Source of the DNA: Escarpia spicata
Taxonomy: Eukaryota > Annelida > Polychaeta > Sabellida > Siboglinidae
Assembly: GCA_963995525.1 (NCBI GenBank)
Contig: OZ023206.1
Location: 6,571,317-6,635,316 of the forward strand
Direction of reading: 5' to 3'
Length of the DNA: 64,000 nucleotides
The notes beneath the pieces are model-generated. The model saw only the letters and a list, made by a program, of their open reading frames with translations, did no database searches and was not told where the DNA came from. Position numbers and translations under genes: made by a program. Positions within the stretch are counted from its first letter, which is position 1. Each line of letters begins with the position of its first letter. Shown piece after piece: positions 10,930 through 23,340 of this stretch.

Positions 10930-12730
10930 TATGCGCCTTGCAAGCGGCAAGTCAAGGCAGAGACACTTGGTGTGCGACGACTGCCACAGTTGCGTGGATT
11001 TTGCCCTTTCGGCAGACACCAAGGAAGAGGGATTCACCTTTCAATGCGTGGGGTTTGGAAGGTGGAATTTCTGGAGAAGGGGGTACCTAGGTTGGTAGAT
11101 ATTGTGAAGGGGATGGAGATGAGAATCAGCAAGGAGACAGGTGGAATGGAGAGAGACGACAGGGAGAGAGTTGGGAATACTGTGAGACTGGAGGAGCAGA
11201 GTAGTGGCAAGAAGACCGAGGAAAGGTGACTGAGAGGAGGGAAGGTGATCGGAGGGGAAGAAATTGGAGCATTGACGGCAGGAAATGTGACAGACGTGAA
11301 GGTGACAGGGGAGAAAGTGACCATAGAGAAAGAGGTAGGAGGACAAAAGAGACGGGAGAGGAGATAAGGAAATGCAATGGGAGGAAAGATTACGGGAAGA
11401 AAGGAAGTGAGAGTAAATGTGACAGAAGAGAAGTTGGGAGGGACGATGATAGGACGAAAGGTGACAAGAGAAACAGCGTCAGGAAAGGATGGAACGGACG
11501 GCATTGTGACAGGAGAGCAGAAGACAGGGGAACAAGACTAGAACCAGACAGATTCAAACCGGAGAAGGAGCTACTCTGAGGCTGTGATTGAGGGGGCATT
11601 GAGAAAAGATAGGGTGTTTATGGGCGACTCTATTCTGAGAAAGACGGATAAGACACTAAGCGAAGGGGAGGATGTCGTTGTTTGTTTGCCGGGGGCTAGG
11701 AGAGAACATGTGACTGAAAGGGTAGAGAAGGTATTTGGGCATGGCAAGGGAGGGTCTATACTAGTACAGGAGGAACAAATAATGCTGACAAGGAGGGAAC
11801 AACTGGGATAGTACAGAAGCACAGACGCACAGTTCGTGAGGAAGTTATAGAAGAAAAGAGTCGAACAGATTATTCTCTCAGGAATGTTGCCAGTAATGAG
11901 AGAAAGGGGCCAACATATAAAAACTGCAAGAGGATGGCGATCAATGCACTAGTTGAGCAGATGTGTAAAGAAGAGGGGGTGGGATTCGTAGATTTATGGG
12001 GATACTTTGTTGGGCTGGAAGATATGTACATGAGAGATGGCCTCCATCTAAGTGGAAAGGGGGCAGCAGTTTTCTCAGAGAACCTGCTGCAATCTGTCGA
12101 CAGTGGGGCAGGCTGCATCTATTTAAACTAGATTCGCAAGGGGATTAACAGACAAGCCTGAAACTGGAGGCAGAGATAAAGACAGCAGAAATAAATCAGC
12201 AAAGAATAGCCTAGAAAACTTTTCTAAATCAGGATATAAATGTGTGTGTTTAAATGCAAGGAGTAAAGTAAACAAAAGAAGTGAACTAAAAATTATGGTA
12301 GAAGATATTGACCCTCACATGATAGGTATAACTGAATCATGGGCCACCACTGATATATCAGATGCTGAATGGTGGCTAACAGGCTATGTAATGTTCAGGA
12401 AAGATAGAATAGGAAGAAGGGGAGGTGGAGTTATTTTATGTTAAAGAATATATCCAGGCTTATGAAATAAAATTAGAAAGATAAGCAGATTGCGAAGAAA
12501 CTGTTTGGTGTAACAAAGTTACAGGAAACTCAACGTTAACGGTGGGGTTAGATTATCGAATTCCAAACATAAGTGTAGAAGAGAATGAAAACGCCATAAG
12601 GGAAGTTAGCAAACGGGACTGTATTATTATGGGAGATTTTGACCATCGTCATATACAATGGAAATCTCTACAGAGTACGGGGAGTGAGGACCACGGGTTT
12701 TTAGTGCAAGACAGTTTCCTTTCTTAACAG
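10930..12730 (+). pseudogene. LINE fragment: zinc-finger-like region, SGNH hydrolase and endonuclease start
   Basis: Segments in order: CDDCHSCVDFALSADT near 10970, a charged low-complexity stretch, an SGNH/GDSL-type hydrolase, and a LINE endonuclease. The hydrolase shows GDS near 11622, GGTNN near 11770 after a frame change, and RDGLHLSGKG near 12035. The endonuclease shows CLNARSKVNK near 12244, ITESW, GRRGGGVILC and IMGDF near 12630. Frame changes around 11,765 and 12,440 and the stop near 12,727 mark it as dead. The module order matches a CR1/L2-like LINE family with an esterase domain known from fish and invertebrates. The RT fragment at 21.35 kb is probably the same family. Confidence 0.8.
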
Positions 12731-12969
12731 TCAACAGACCGAGTCTGTTGACTGATGACGTAATTATTTTCTAATGGAGGCATCTCATTATACAAGACTG
12801 AACGGCCGACTATAGAAGTTCGGCAACTAAGAATTAAGCAACGAACTGAAAACTGCGATCATACGAGACACTGTCTTCTGAGGTTGTTAAGATGTCCTAT
12901 CTGCCGGCAATAACAGACGTTCCTAGTTTTCAAAACAAGTTACAAAACCGCTGTTCTCTCCTGAATTAA

Positions 12970-13650
12970 TCGCATGTATCATCAAACACAACAAACTCCG
13001 TTATCTTCGTAACCGTCATCGCGTGCTTAGAAGAACCCTTGTTGGCCAGGTACTCGAACAAGAGTGAAAGAAGAGGACTGACTACTGGAGTTGTGGAGTG
13101 ATCAGATCAGAAATGACACGTAGATTATGTTGTTGGTCTGTGCACCGGAACGCGTCAATACAACCTAACCATCTGCAGCAGTCAAGAATAACATGCCAGC
13201 ATGAATGGTCAACTCTCCATTGAACAAGCTGGTTTCAGAAACCCGTTATTAGTGACCATGTAGTAAATTTACGATGGCTGATGGAGACGACACGCGAACA
13301 AGGCAAAGAGACTTACCTTTGCTTCAATATTTACTGCAAAGCTTTTGACTATTAGTCATAATCTGCAAAAACTCTAGAAAACAATGGGCGCTCGAAAACT
13401 CAAATTCCTGTAATTCCCGTATAATGACCAGCAAGGCACACCAGACTGTATACTACCCCCAGCGTTCTTCAACATATACAGCGAACATATAATCAAAGAG
13501 TCAATACAAATAAAATGTAAAGGCTTCAGAATTGGTGGCCAGCTACTTCAAAACCGTCGTTATCTTCAATCTTTGGTGCGGACTGGCTGAGTTTGATGAA
13601 GACATCAGAGGCCCCGTGCATACATTCCAGGTTTGCCATGCAGACGTCTT
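12970..13650 (+). pseudogene. Decayed LINE reverse transcriptase (EQAGF / GCILSP type)
   Basis: Reading across frames shows RT landmarks in order: EQAGFRNP near 13,215, RWLMETTREQGKE near 13,270, QQGTPDCILPPAFFNIYSEH near 13,430, and KCKGFRIGGQ near 13,515. They recall EQAGFRKG, VRQGCILSP.LFN.YSE and GGRNINNLRYADD of RTE-like LINEs. Multiple stops and frameshifts are present, and the YADD motif is lost. Confidence 0.65.
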
Positions 13651-15400
13651 CCCTTTCCTCGGAATGCTGATACAACATCTCAACCACTGAATGCATGGAA
13701 GAAGAGAATCCCTCATGTCTTTTCTGGTCGAATTGAATCACTGAGGTCATGTACAAGAATGTACCTCAGGTTCTGTCCTTGACCAAAAGCCACTCACACC
13801 TTCTGCAAACCAAACTCCTGCAACGACAGCTCTGATGATAATTTGCGTTGTTTTTTTCAGTGTTTCTTTGGATGCCATCATGTTCAGCACTACATGGCTA
13901 TTGGTTTGGGGGTGATTTCAATTCTTCATCCTTCCTAATAGTTTGACACAGACAACATTTGGGCCAGTCAGTTTGCGTTTTAAATGATAATTCTTCTGAA
14001 CTGGCCATCTTAGGGAATACTTAATGGGTCGAGGGTTTATCCTTTTACCACCTTTCACCGCAGAGTGGTACTCATTCAGGTATGGGATACAACTAGGTTC
14101 GGGCATAAAAGGAGAATGCCCTACACCTAGCCCGATCGTTCATCCAGTGTCATAAATCCCGTGTGATCTGTACACCATCCAGGTAATTGAAGCCCCGTTA
14201 CCCTTGGCTCGGCTCTTCCGAGCTGGCACATCCTGTCGATTCAGGTTCTTCTATCTAACTACATCTAACTAATCTAATTTATATGGGACTCACTAGATGG
14301 CATTTGGGATATTAAGCTCATATACTACCACACTACTGCTAACTACTTCATGTACCAACACACAGATAATTTAGCTGACACTGAACCCAATGCTGAATTT
14401 CAAAGCAGAGTGTCCTGGTTCAGATCTTCCAATCCTCCATATATAACTGGATATATCTTGCAAACATCCTCCCGATTTCAAAAGTATTTATCTCGTCTTG
14501 ACGTTTTTTCGGATTTGATTTTACGATGCCTTTGTTAAAAAATCATTTCATACACAATAAACTTCTTGAAATGACCTATTCTGATCATGTTATCATAAAA
14601 TTATGTATTACCGTATAAACTATGCCTATTATGACAATACTGACCACCTTAACAAAGCATAAACAACATTAGAATTCACCAGTTCAACGTTTACCCGATC
14701 TCCGCGTTGTCAATCTGTATTAATCGCCATCTAGTGGATTCCCGCTAGAGCTCAATATTCTGGCGCCGATGTTGCATAAAATACTGCAGTTGTTAAATAA
14801 TGCACTTTCGGCCCTTAAATGCGCATGTCCGGAAATATAAGTTCGCTGAGTAAGGGAATAGCCTGCCCTATTCTAAAAAATAATGCGTAATATTTTACTT
14901 AAATGGCCTAAACTAGATTCATCCTAATGACCCTAAGTTCTAAACCCATGTGTCAACCCAGGGGAGTACGTACCCGGCGGATGCTACTAATAATGTAGGC
15001 CAGTTAAATAAAATATTACCAAAATATGAATTTAATCGAGATCTTCAAGCGTTATTATGAATATTGGCGATAGGATGGGAGTAAAGGTATTATAATGTTG
15101 CTCATCTGAAACATTTGGAAGAAGGCTATTTGTGGAAATATTTATGCTAGGCAACTATAAGGAGTTTTAAGTCGTATTCAGCACAAACTTTCTACAAACT
15201 GTCAAACACATATTCTGTGCTAAAATAATTGATGTTTCAGAGGAGAACATGTCCTTACATTTCCAGACATGTGCATTATGGGCCGGAACTGCATTGTTTA
15301 TTTTACAATGGCAGTATTTTTTGCTACACCGCCACCTATCGACTAAGCATGTAATAAACAAAAGTTATAATTATTCGTATTCAGTATGAACGGTGTTGCT
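13651..15400. other. No gene recognised
   Basis: Mixed sequence with only short open frames. It probably contains further transposon debris. No conserved motif found. Confidence 0.4.
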
Positions 15401-15407
15401 AGTTGCT

Positions 15408-15455
15408 AGGAGGGAGGGAGGGAGGGAGGGAGGGAGGGAGGGAGGGAGGGAGGGA
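15408..15455. repeat. (GGGA)n microsatellite
   Basis: About 12 GGGA units. Confidence 0.95.
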
Positions 15456-15469
15456 GGAGAAGAAGCACG

Positions 15470-15945
15470 CCAAAATAACAGCAAGCCAAGGATCACTCTT
15501 GACATCCGTGAACTGGTGAAGACACGCGACCGGATCTACAAGATGATGAAGAAGCAGGACTCTGTAGAACTAAGGAAGGAGTCTAGGTGCTACGCAGCCT
15601 GGTCGCTCCTACTGGGTCTACATCAATGATGCAATCACAGTTGACATCGAGACAGTAGAAGGCTCCCACTCTCTGAAGCGTTGTTGGACCTTCATCAAAC
15701 ACCAGAGATCTCCCAAGGCTAGCATCTCCCCTTGAAAGTCAGTGGACCCTACGGCCCAAGTCTAAGCTCTTTACTACCAACTACCAACTACTGGATTTCA
15801 CTGAAGAACTCAGCGAGAACATGGAACAAGGCCTCCAAGCTGATATCATAATAATGGACTTTACGAAAGACCCAGACCGAGTTAACCACAGTCTCCTCCT
15901 ACATAAGCTACACCATTACGGAGTCAAAGACACCTTCAAGGCAAG
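15470..15945 (+). pseudogene. Decayed LINE reverse transcriptase fragment
   Basis: Broken frames read LVKTRDRIYKMMKKQDS near 15,510, KRCWTFIKHQRS near 15,680, ADIIIMDFTKD near 15,840 and VNHSLLLHKLHHYGVKD near 15,885. The last two are the classic RT block D(F)xKAFDxVNHxLLLxKL. Stops and gaps show it is inactive. Confidence 0.65.
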
Positions 15946-16047
15946 GGTGCCATAAATCTAGATCCTCCATAGTTATCTCCATTTGTCTGACTCTCTCGAT
16001 ATTCTTCTCTTGGTAAAAACAATTCCTACATCCTTGCAACCCCCAAA

Positions 16048-16293
16048 GTGTGGCTGAATAATCAGCAAGATGATCGTAGCCGCCAAAACGATGATGATGG
16101 TGATGATGGTGATGATGATCAGTTAGATTTTCCAGTTCGTCTCCGCTTCCGAGATCACATTGCTACTGTGGGAGGCACAACTGCGAAACGCAAAGCTGAG
16201 TTTGCCAATCTCAGGACTGGTAGGGAGGAGTTGCCTTATTTTCCCACCCGTTTCACGTGGAACTCGACGATGCGGCGGAAGCCGTACGGATAG
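16048..16293 (+). other. Acidic 81-codon open frame, unrecognised
   Basis: Starts with a GAT-rich simple stretch (DDDGDDGDDDQLD), followed by RFRDHIATVGGTTAKRKAEF and a TAG. No family is recognised. It may be a remnant of a transposase or a chance frame; there is no evidence of expression. Confidence 0.2.
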
Positions 16294-16396
16294 AGGTCAA
16301 AAACTCAAATACGTATACCTGACTCTCAAAGCTATCGCCAGAGTTTTGCTCTACGCATTTACCGACAAAACACTTTCCTCATCTGATTGACATATT

Positions 16397-17995
16397 GGTG
16401 TATTTCAGTCAAGAAGATCCCTAAGACATCGTGAATGTTGTGGAACATTTATATTTTATGAATTTTCACAATTATTTTTAAATAAACTTTGCCAACGCCT
16501 TTTTATACGCTACTCCCAGTATAGTTCACTTAACACAAACTTTTGTTAATTTTTTTAAAGAATATGCTGTAGAACACAATCCAATCATGACGAGCATAAG
16601 AAAGCATAAATGTTATTATGTACTCCTATTTTGTAAGATAACGACGGGATGCTGTGCATTTGGATGCATAAATCGATTGATTGCACAAATCCATTTGAAA
16701 CATGTAGTGATTTACATATTCCCAGCAGAAGTCACACGGAACTAATGTGGCAAAACAAAGTCAGATATCTTATTCACTACTGTGTCAGTTAACATATTGT
16801 CGAATTAATAGAACTGCTATGCATTTTGATACACAAAGCTATCAGATGCACACATCCATTTCAAACATGAAGTGATGTACAACTTCCCAGTAGACAGAAC
16901 ACAGAACAGAATGGGGCAGAACGAAGTCAGGCATCATCTTATGTTAGTTGACCTATTGTCCAATTAATGGCACTGTTAAGTAGAGCTCTTCAATTTCATC
17001 TTTCCATCAGCTCGGCTACTTCGAATGTTCCTGCAAATAAACAAAGTTGAATTTAGGAAAGCGAGCCTAAATATGAGTTAACTAATTCAACGTAACGCAG
17101 ATTAATTTAGTTCAGATGTTACATTATGGGACTTATCACCAAATGTACTGCTGGCTAAATGGAAAAGAAATACAAGAGAACCCTGTTATGCTGATTCAGT
17201 CAGACTAAAATCCCAATCCATTACTTTTGCCAATTTTGTATTTGCTTCTACATAATTACCTGTATACATTGGTCATATACAGTGCATTCCAGATAACTCG
17301 AACTCACATAAGTTGATTTTTGCTAAGCTAAGTCAATCTTTTCCTCGGTCTTGGGCAAAGGTCCCAATAAGGGACCTTCTGATAACTTTCTAGTTATCAG
17401 AAATTCCACTTATCAGTATTGTCTTGGGTCCCTGGAGGTTCGACCTTATCCAGAGTGCACTGTATATTTTCCTTTATTCTTGCTCTAATAATCAATGTTG
17501 TATATCATTATACATATGGGCCATTCTCGCGAAAAGTGTACAGTAACGGTAAAATAACGTCAAAAATAAATGTTTAATTTGTATGTTTTTAGAGAGTACT
17601 ATTAATATCAAATGTGCTATTCACATGATGCAGCGCAACTTGATCTGATCTATTATTATTGATCTGATCTATTATTATATTTTTCCAAAATATTCATTGA
17701 TACAAACTGGTGTATACTAGAGTGCAAATCTGTTGGTGTCCAAAATTCCTTCATCATAAAATTCCGTGGCAGCACGGTATTGTGTACTTTTTAATATACC
17801 TAAAACATTTTTTCATTGAATGATGACATGCCAGCCAGGTTTACTCACAATCGTAGCTATAGCATTAGAAACAGTCTGTGAACGTACGAATCTCACATTT
17901 TCATGTTTTGGTTCAAATAACTGCGGAAACGGGGACTATTCAAAACGGCTGATTGGAATTTGGAAAGGCAAGATCCGTAGACACAGACCCTATCC
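16397..17995. repeat. Left arm of a 4.4-kb imperfect palindrome
   Basis: The outer edge ATTGGTGTATTTCAGTCAAG... recurs in inverse complement at 20,802. Several landmarks are shared in inverted order: the outer edge, the stretch at 16,500-16,560 against 20,660-20,690, a MITE (17,280 against 19,231) and TGATGACATGCCAGCCAGG (17,820 against 18,840). Homology fades near CCGTAGACACA at about 17,985. Inside the arm an approximately 150-bp segment is present as two diverged direct copies (16,660-16,800 and 16,815-16,970). Confidence 0.8.
17279..17462. mobile_element. TA-flanked MITE, left-arm copy
   Basis: TACAGTGCATTCCAGATAAC ... CTTATCCAGAGTGCACTGTA: inverted ends start CAGTGCA and are flanked by TA, with a palindromic interior (GATAACTTTCTAGTTATC). 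It is pogo-like in style. The same element sits at the mirror position in the right arm. Confidence 0.75.
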
Positions 17996-18649
17996 GAAAT
18001 ATGCCCCAAGTCCCAGATTTAGGCAACAAAATTTAATCCACGACCAGGTTAATCCACTTGCTAAGGTTGCATATACTGATATTTTAGTGTGCATTTTCGT
18101 TCACTGCATGTCAAATACTGGACAATACAGTTTTATTAACTGAAAATGCGAGACCCTTGAGGCGTGCCTAGTAGTAGAGGCTCGACATTGACCCATACCC
18201 AGCTGACACCGACTGCAACCGTTGCCGGACATTACAATTATACTGAATCAAAACGTCGCTCGGCTGATGGTATTGTGAAACAGAATAAATAAACATTGCA
18301 TACGCTTCCTACACTTACAAAAATAGCTGTCAATATACGTCTACAAATTACTTATTTACAATGCCATTGCTTGAATCAACTCACCTCGGAATCTGACATG
18401 TTGACTGTGTGTGTGACGTCAACGGTCTTTGTGTGGTTCACTGCGCGTGCATGAATAGTCATTATACTCAGGCTGCATAATTAATTATCCACGTGGCAGC
18501 AAGCTCAAAATGATTCGCGTAAACACAATTGTTTATCGGCTTTTTGTGCAGATAACACCCAAATTATGCATAAATATGCAAGACATAAGTAGCAGATAAA
18601 GTACTTATGGGAAATTATCACTTTTTGATACAGTATATCTCGAATGTAT

Positions 18650-18677
18650 ATTAGCTTACAAAGATTTGTAAGCTAAT
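18650..18677. repeat. Perfect 13-bp-stem hairpin in the palindrome spacer
   Basis: ATTAGCTTACAAA, GA loop, TTTGTAAGCTAAT. It lies at the inner edge of the right arm, close to the symmetry centre. No function is evident. Confidence 0.7.
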
Positions 18678-19049
18678 AATTGACGGTGCGAGTTTGGTAT
18701 GTGTCTACGGGTGTTGCAATTCCAGTCAGCCTTTTTTGAAAAGTCCCCGTTTTCCCACTTATTTTAACCAAAACATGAAAATGTGAGATTGTTTCTAATG
18801 CTACAGCTACGATTGTTAGTATACTTGGCTGGCATGTCATCATTCAATATTAAAGTTTAGGTTTGTTAAACATTATAATTTGCCACGGAATTTTGCGATG
18901 CACGAACTTTGGACACTAGCAGATCTGCACTGTAGTTTATTTTTGACATGTTACTTTACCGTTACTGTAGACTTTTAGTGAGAATGGCCCACATGTATAT
19001 ATATATGTATACAACATTAATTATTAGAGCAAGAATAAAGGAAAACATA

Positions 19050-19231
19050 CTGTGCTCTCTGGATAAGTTCGAACCTCCTGGGACCCATGACAATACTGAT
19101 AAGTGGAATTTCTGATAACTAGAAAGTTATCGGAAGGTCCACTTTTTGGGCCCAGGACCGAGGAAAAAGATTGACTTAAATTAGCGAAAATCAACTTATG
19201 TGAGTTCGGGTTATCTGGAATGCACTGAATA
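19050..19231. mobile_element. TA-flanked MITE, right-arm copy
   Basis: Inverse of the MITE at 17,279-17,462. Shared palindromic core GATAACTAGAAAGTTATC. Its presence in both arms dates the insertion before the inverted duplication. Confidence 0.75.
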
Positions 19232-19717
19232 TGACCAATGCATAGAGGTAATTATGTAGAAACAAATTAAAAGTTGGCCAAAGTAATGGACTGGGATCTT
19301 AGTCTGACTGAATCAGCATAACAAGGCTCTTGTATTTCTTTTCCATTTAGCCAGCTGTACACTTGGTTATAAGTCTCGTGATCTAGTATCTAAACTGAAT
19401 TAATGTGCAGTGTTGAATTAGTTAACTCATACTTAGGCTAAGTTTCCTACATTCAACTTTGTCTATTTGCAGGAACATTTTGACCATCAACAGTTCGAAA
19501 ATAGCCGAGCTGATGGAAAGAGGAAATTAAAGAGCTCTACTCAAGTGCTATCAATTGGACAATGGCATAAGATGGTACCTGGCTTTGTTCTGCCCCATTC
19601 TGTTTTGGGCAGCATCTACTGGGAAGTTGCACATCACTTCGTATTTCAAATGGATGTGTGCATCTGATAGCTTTGTGCATCAAAATGCATACCAGTGCTG
19701 TTAATTGGACGTGTTAA

Positions 19718-20401
19718 GGTAGGTAGTATGGATTCCACAAAAAATCTTTAGTTTTCAACACAGATCAACCATATTTGGTATGCAGATACATACCATCAGG
19801 TTTTTTTTTCATGTTTCGCCTAAATTATGCAAATTAGGTATCCAATATGGCCGCCATAATAGGGAAAATGAGGTATTTTTTGTCGCGCTCTAACCAAAAA
19901 CGAATTCAAGTTACAAGGTTGTAATTTAGCACAGGGATTACTGTTATGCATATCTACTGCATGAATATCACAGAAATCAGATATGTTGTGTTGTTTACGT
20001 GAAAACATATTTTTATTCAAAAAAAACTATTTTGTGTAACTTTTTCACATAATTAAGAAACCATTAAATATATTATGATTTCTTTTAACTCATGCAGTAG
20101 ATATACTCATTAGGCACTGTGGTGCAAAATGTTTTGCAGTTATACCCAGTATTTATTCTACTAGAGCACAGCAACTTTAAGTACTCACAGCAAAAATGGT
20201 ATTCCGAGAAAACGATGATTAGGTAACTTTTATAACCAAACTCTGCCAAAAGCCATCCGAAGAAACCTCAATATTGCCACTTTGTATTACTTTTTCAGCT
20301 AATATACTAACTGCATATTGAGGCAAGGATATGAAAGTACATAAATAGTAGTCCTTTTTTTTAAATGTCAAAAATCATTTTTTGAATCCATACTACCTAC
20401 C
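19718..20401. mobile_element. 684-bp TTAA-flanked MITE inside the palindrome arm
   Basis: Starts GGTAGGTAGTATGGATTC and ends with its perfect 18-bp inverse complement. TTAA flanks both sides (19,714-19,717 and 20,402-20,405). The other palindrome arm has the matching sequence with a single TTAA (near 16,791), a natural empty site. TTAA targeting is typical of piggyBac and Kolobok elements, but the ends are not the usual piggyBac CCC type. No coding capacity. Confidence 0.88.
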
Positions 20402-21349
20402 TTAACTGACACAGTAGTGAAGGTGTCTGTCTTTGTTCTGCCACATTAGTTGCGTGTGGCTTCTGCTGGCAATATGTGTATCACTACATGTTTCAAATGG
20501 ATTTCTGCAATTGATCGATTTGTGCATCCAAATGCACAACATCCCATCTTTATGTTGCAAAATAGGATTACTTAATAAAATGTATGCTCTCTTATGCTCA
20601 TCATGTTTGGATTGTGTTCTACAGCATATTCTTCAACATTTGCTGAAACAAGTTTGTGTTAAGTGAATTATACTGGGAGTAGTGTATAAAAAGGTGTTGA
20701 CAAAGTTGCTTTTACAATAATTTTGAAAATTCATGAAATATAAATGTTCCACAACATTCTAAATGTTTTAGGGATCTCTTTGAGTTAAATACACCAATGA
20801 TGACTGAAAACAGCGTTTTAAAATATATATGCAGTATATGCGTTACTTTTAAAGTTTTGTAATTCTGTAACTTTATTTACATCATACAATGGCCATTTTA
20901 ATTATTGTTATCGAAACGGGAGTTCAACAGAAACAACTTCAATATATTTACTCTAAATGGTTTGTAGAACAAATTGCACTCCTACTATATGTCCCGTATT
21001 CACCTATTAATTCACACGTTTAAATGACCTTATGTACGTGTTACGGGAGCGTGCCGTTGTACCGGCAGTTCGAATACGCGGTTCTGTTGGAGTGGCGGTC
21101 ATTTCTCTTCCCGGGAGATTCACAACAAATATTGATAAATGTTCAGATTGAAAGTTATATGTAGGATGTAAGTGTTATGACACAACATATGCAACTATTG
21201 TAATTAATGTTTACTATAACTATGGTTCCGCAATTCACATGCAACCGACATAATTCTAATTAGTACGCAGGCTCCCCCTTTCACACGCTCTGTACGAATA
21301 GGTAAATGTCAAACATTGTAAACAACTACTTAGGTTGGGGCAGCAGAAA

Positions 21350-23340
21350 GGTGGACAAACAACTGGAAAGGAAAACAATGAGACAGCGAAAGAGTCCTGT
21401 AGATCTAGACGAAGCAGAGTGTGGGGGAGGGGTTCAGCAGCTCACAGAATGAATTAGTTGACAATGTCAAGATATGTGAGCCACTGGGGAGTAGTGATCA
21501 CAACCAGATACATTTTACCATCAAAGTAAAATCAGAAAGGAATAGTAAAAAGCAACAATTAGCTAGTAATATAAAACAAGACAGCAAGAGTGTTTTATGC
21601 GTACGTTCGAAGCAAAGAGAAAGTTCAGGATAAGGTCGATCCTCTAGAAGATAGTGCTGGAAATATAATATCAGAGGGATTCTTAATGGCAGAAGACCTG
21701 AAAGAGTATTTTAGTGTTTACCAGAGAAGATATCAGTTCACTGCCAGTACCAGAGGTTGAGTTCAAGGGGACAGATTCAGACTATTTAGGACAGTTAATT
21801 GTAACCCCGGAAATGGTAGCTAAGAAAATAAGGGCTATGAAGGATAATAAATTACCTGGAGTGGATGGGATTCCGACTAAACTACTATTGGAAATTGTAG
21901 AACGAATTAGCATACCGCTTGCAACAGTTTTCAATTTGTCATTAGAAGAGGGAGTGGTTCCTTTAGAATGGAAAGAGGCAAACATTATACTGTTATTTTA
22001 AAAAAGGTTCAAGAAACAAGTCAGAGAACTATAGACCAGTGAGTTTAACATCAGTGATTTGCAAATTATTAGAAATACATGGGTTTTTTAAAGCGAGGTC
22101 ATGCTTAACAAATATGTTGTTTTTTGGAAGAAATCACTAAGTGGGTAGATGAGGGATCACCAGTAGATATCATCTACTTAGATTTAAAAAAAGCTTTCGA
22201 CAAAGTACCACATCAAAGATTACTGCATAAACTAAAGGCCCATGGCATAGGAAATGGTATAATAAACTGGATAGAAAAATGGCCGATTGACAGAAGACAA
22301 TGTGTAGTAGTTGATGGGGAGGGTTCAAACTGGAAATCGGTATTGAGTGGGGTACTACAGGGATCAGTACTAGGACCTATATTATTCTTAATATATATCA
22401 ATGATTTGGATGATGAAATAACAAGCAAGGTGTTGAAATTTGCGGATGATACAAAAGTGTTTAGAAGGATTAAAAGTGATGGAGGTAGACAACATTTACA
22501 AGATGATCTTGACAAGTTGATCAAATGGTCTGAAAAGTGGCAAATGCTGTTCAATTTTGGAAAATGTAAATGCCTCCACGCAGGACATGGGAACGAAGAG
22601 GTAGAATATACAATGGGGGGTACTGTACTAAGTGCTACTGTAAAAAAAGGACTTCGGGTTAGCCATTAGTGCTGATATGAAGGTTTCAGAGCAGTGCGGA
22701 ATTGCAGCTTCAAATCAAATCCTTGGATTAATTAGGCGAAATATAGTGTATAAGGAAAAAGAACTAATAATACCGCTGTACAAAACAATTGTGAGGCCTC
22801 ATTTAGAATATTGTATACAAGCGTGGAGGCCATATCGCAAGGCCATAGATATGCTAGAACGAGTACAGAGGAGAGCAACTAAAATTATACCAAAACTGAG
22901 GGAGGTTAGTTATGAAATTCGCCTAAAAGAATGTGGTTTAACAACACTAGAGACCAGGAGCTTGAGAGGAGATCAGATAGAAGTGTTTAAAAAAAAAAAT
23001 GGTTATGAAAATATTGATAGAAATAATTTTGTCTCGGTTAAGAAAGATAGGACTAGAGGACATGAAGTTACACTAGCAAAGGAGCAGTGTAGATTAGATA
23101 TAAGAATGTTCTCATTTTCACAAAGGACTGTAAATGAATGGAACAGATTATCTGCCGATTGTGTGGGCGCTAGTAGCGTGAATGTTTAAAAATAAAATCG
23201 ACACATACCTCAGAAGGGCGGGATACACATATATAAAAGGGTTGGACTCTCGATAAGCCAAAGGGCTTCCTTGTTCACCTGCCACCTAGAGTTAATTCTC
23301 TGGGTGGCAATCTTGTTAAATCTTGTTAATCAATTATAAT
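21350..23340 (+). pseudogene. LINE fragment: endonuclease end, reverse transcriptase and 3' end
   Basis: Segments in order: NELVDNVKICEPLGSSDHNQ near 21,447; VAKKIRAMKDNKLPGVDGIP near 21,815; RT block DIIYLDLKKAFDKVPHQRLL near 22,166; LQGSVLGPILFLIYINDLDD near 22,360; catalytic KFADDTKVF near 22,437; LIIPLYKTIVRPHLEYCIQ near 22,770; and the C-terminal SFSQRTVNEWNRLS. Frameshifts occur near 21,630, 21,995, 22,090, 22,650 and 23,185. The 3' end finishes with a direct repeat of ATCTTGTTAA, the style of CR1/L2 tails. It is the same LINE type as 10.93-12.73 kb, with the middle missing. Confidence 0.88.

Larger units (their letters stand above)
18690..20802. repeat. Right arm of the 4.4-kb imperfect palindrome
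   Basis: Inverse-complement partner of 16,397-17,995, about 1.43 kb after removal of a 684-bp insertion and its TTAA duplication. The right half repeats the left arm's MITE at 19,050-19,231. The outer end reads GTTCCACAACATTC...AATACACCAAT. Confidence 0.8.

Noticed and set aside
11034..11599. - strand open frames rich in Ser/Pro/Phe opposite the LINE 5' region
   Set aside because: Antisense of the purine-rich low-complexity part of the LINE; no family resemblance.
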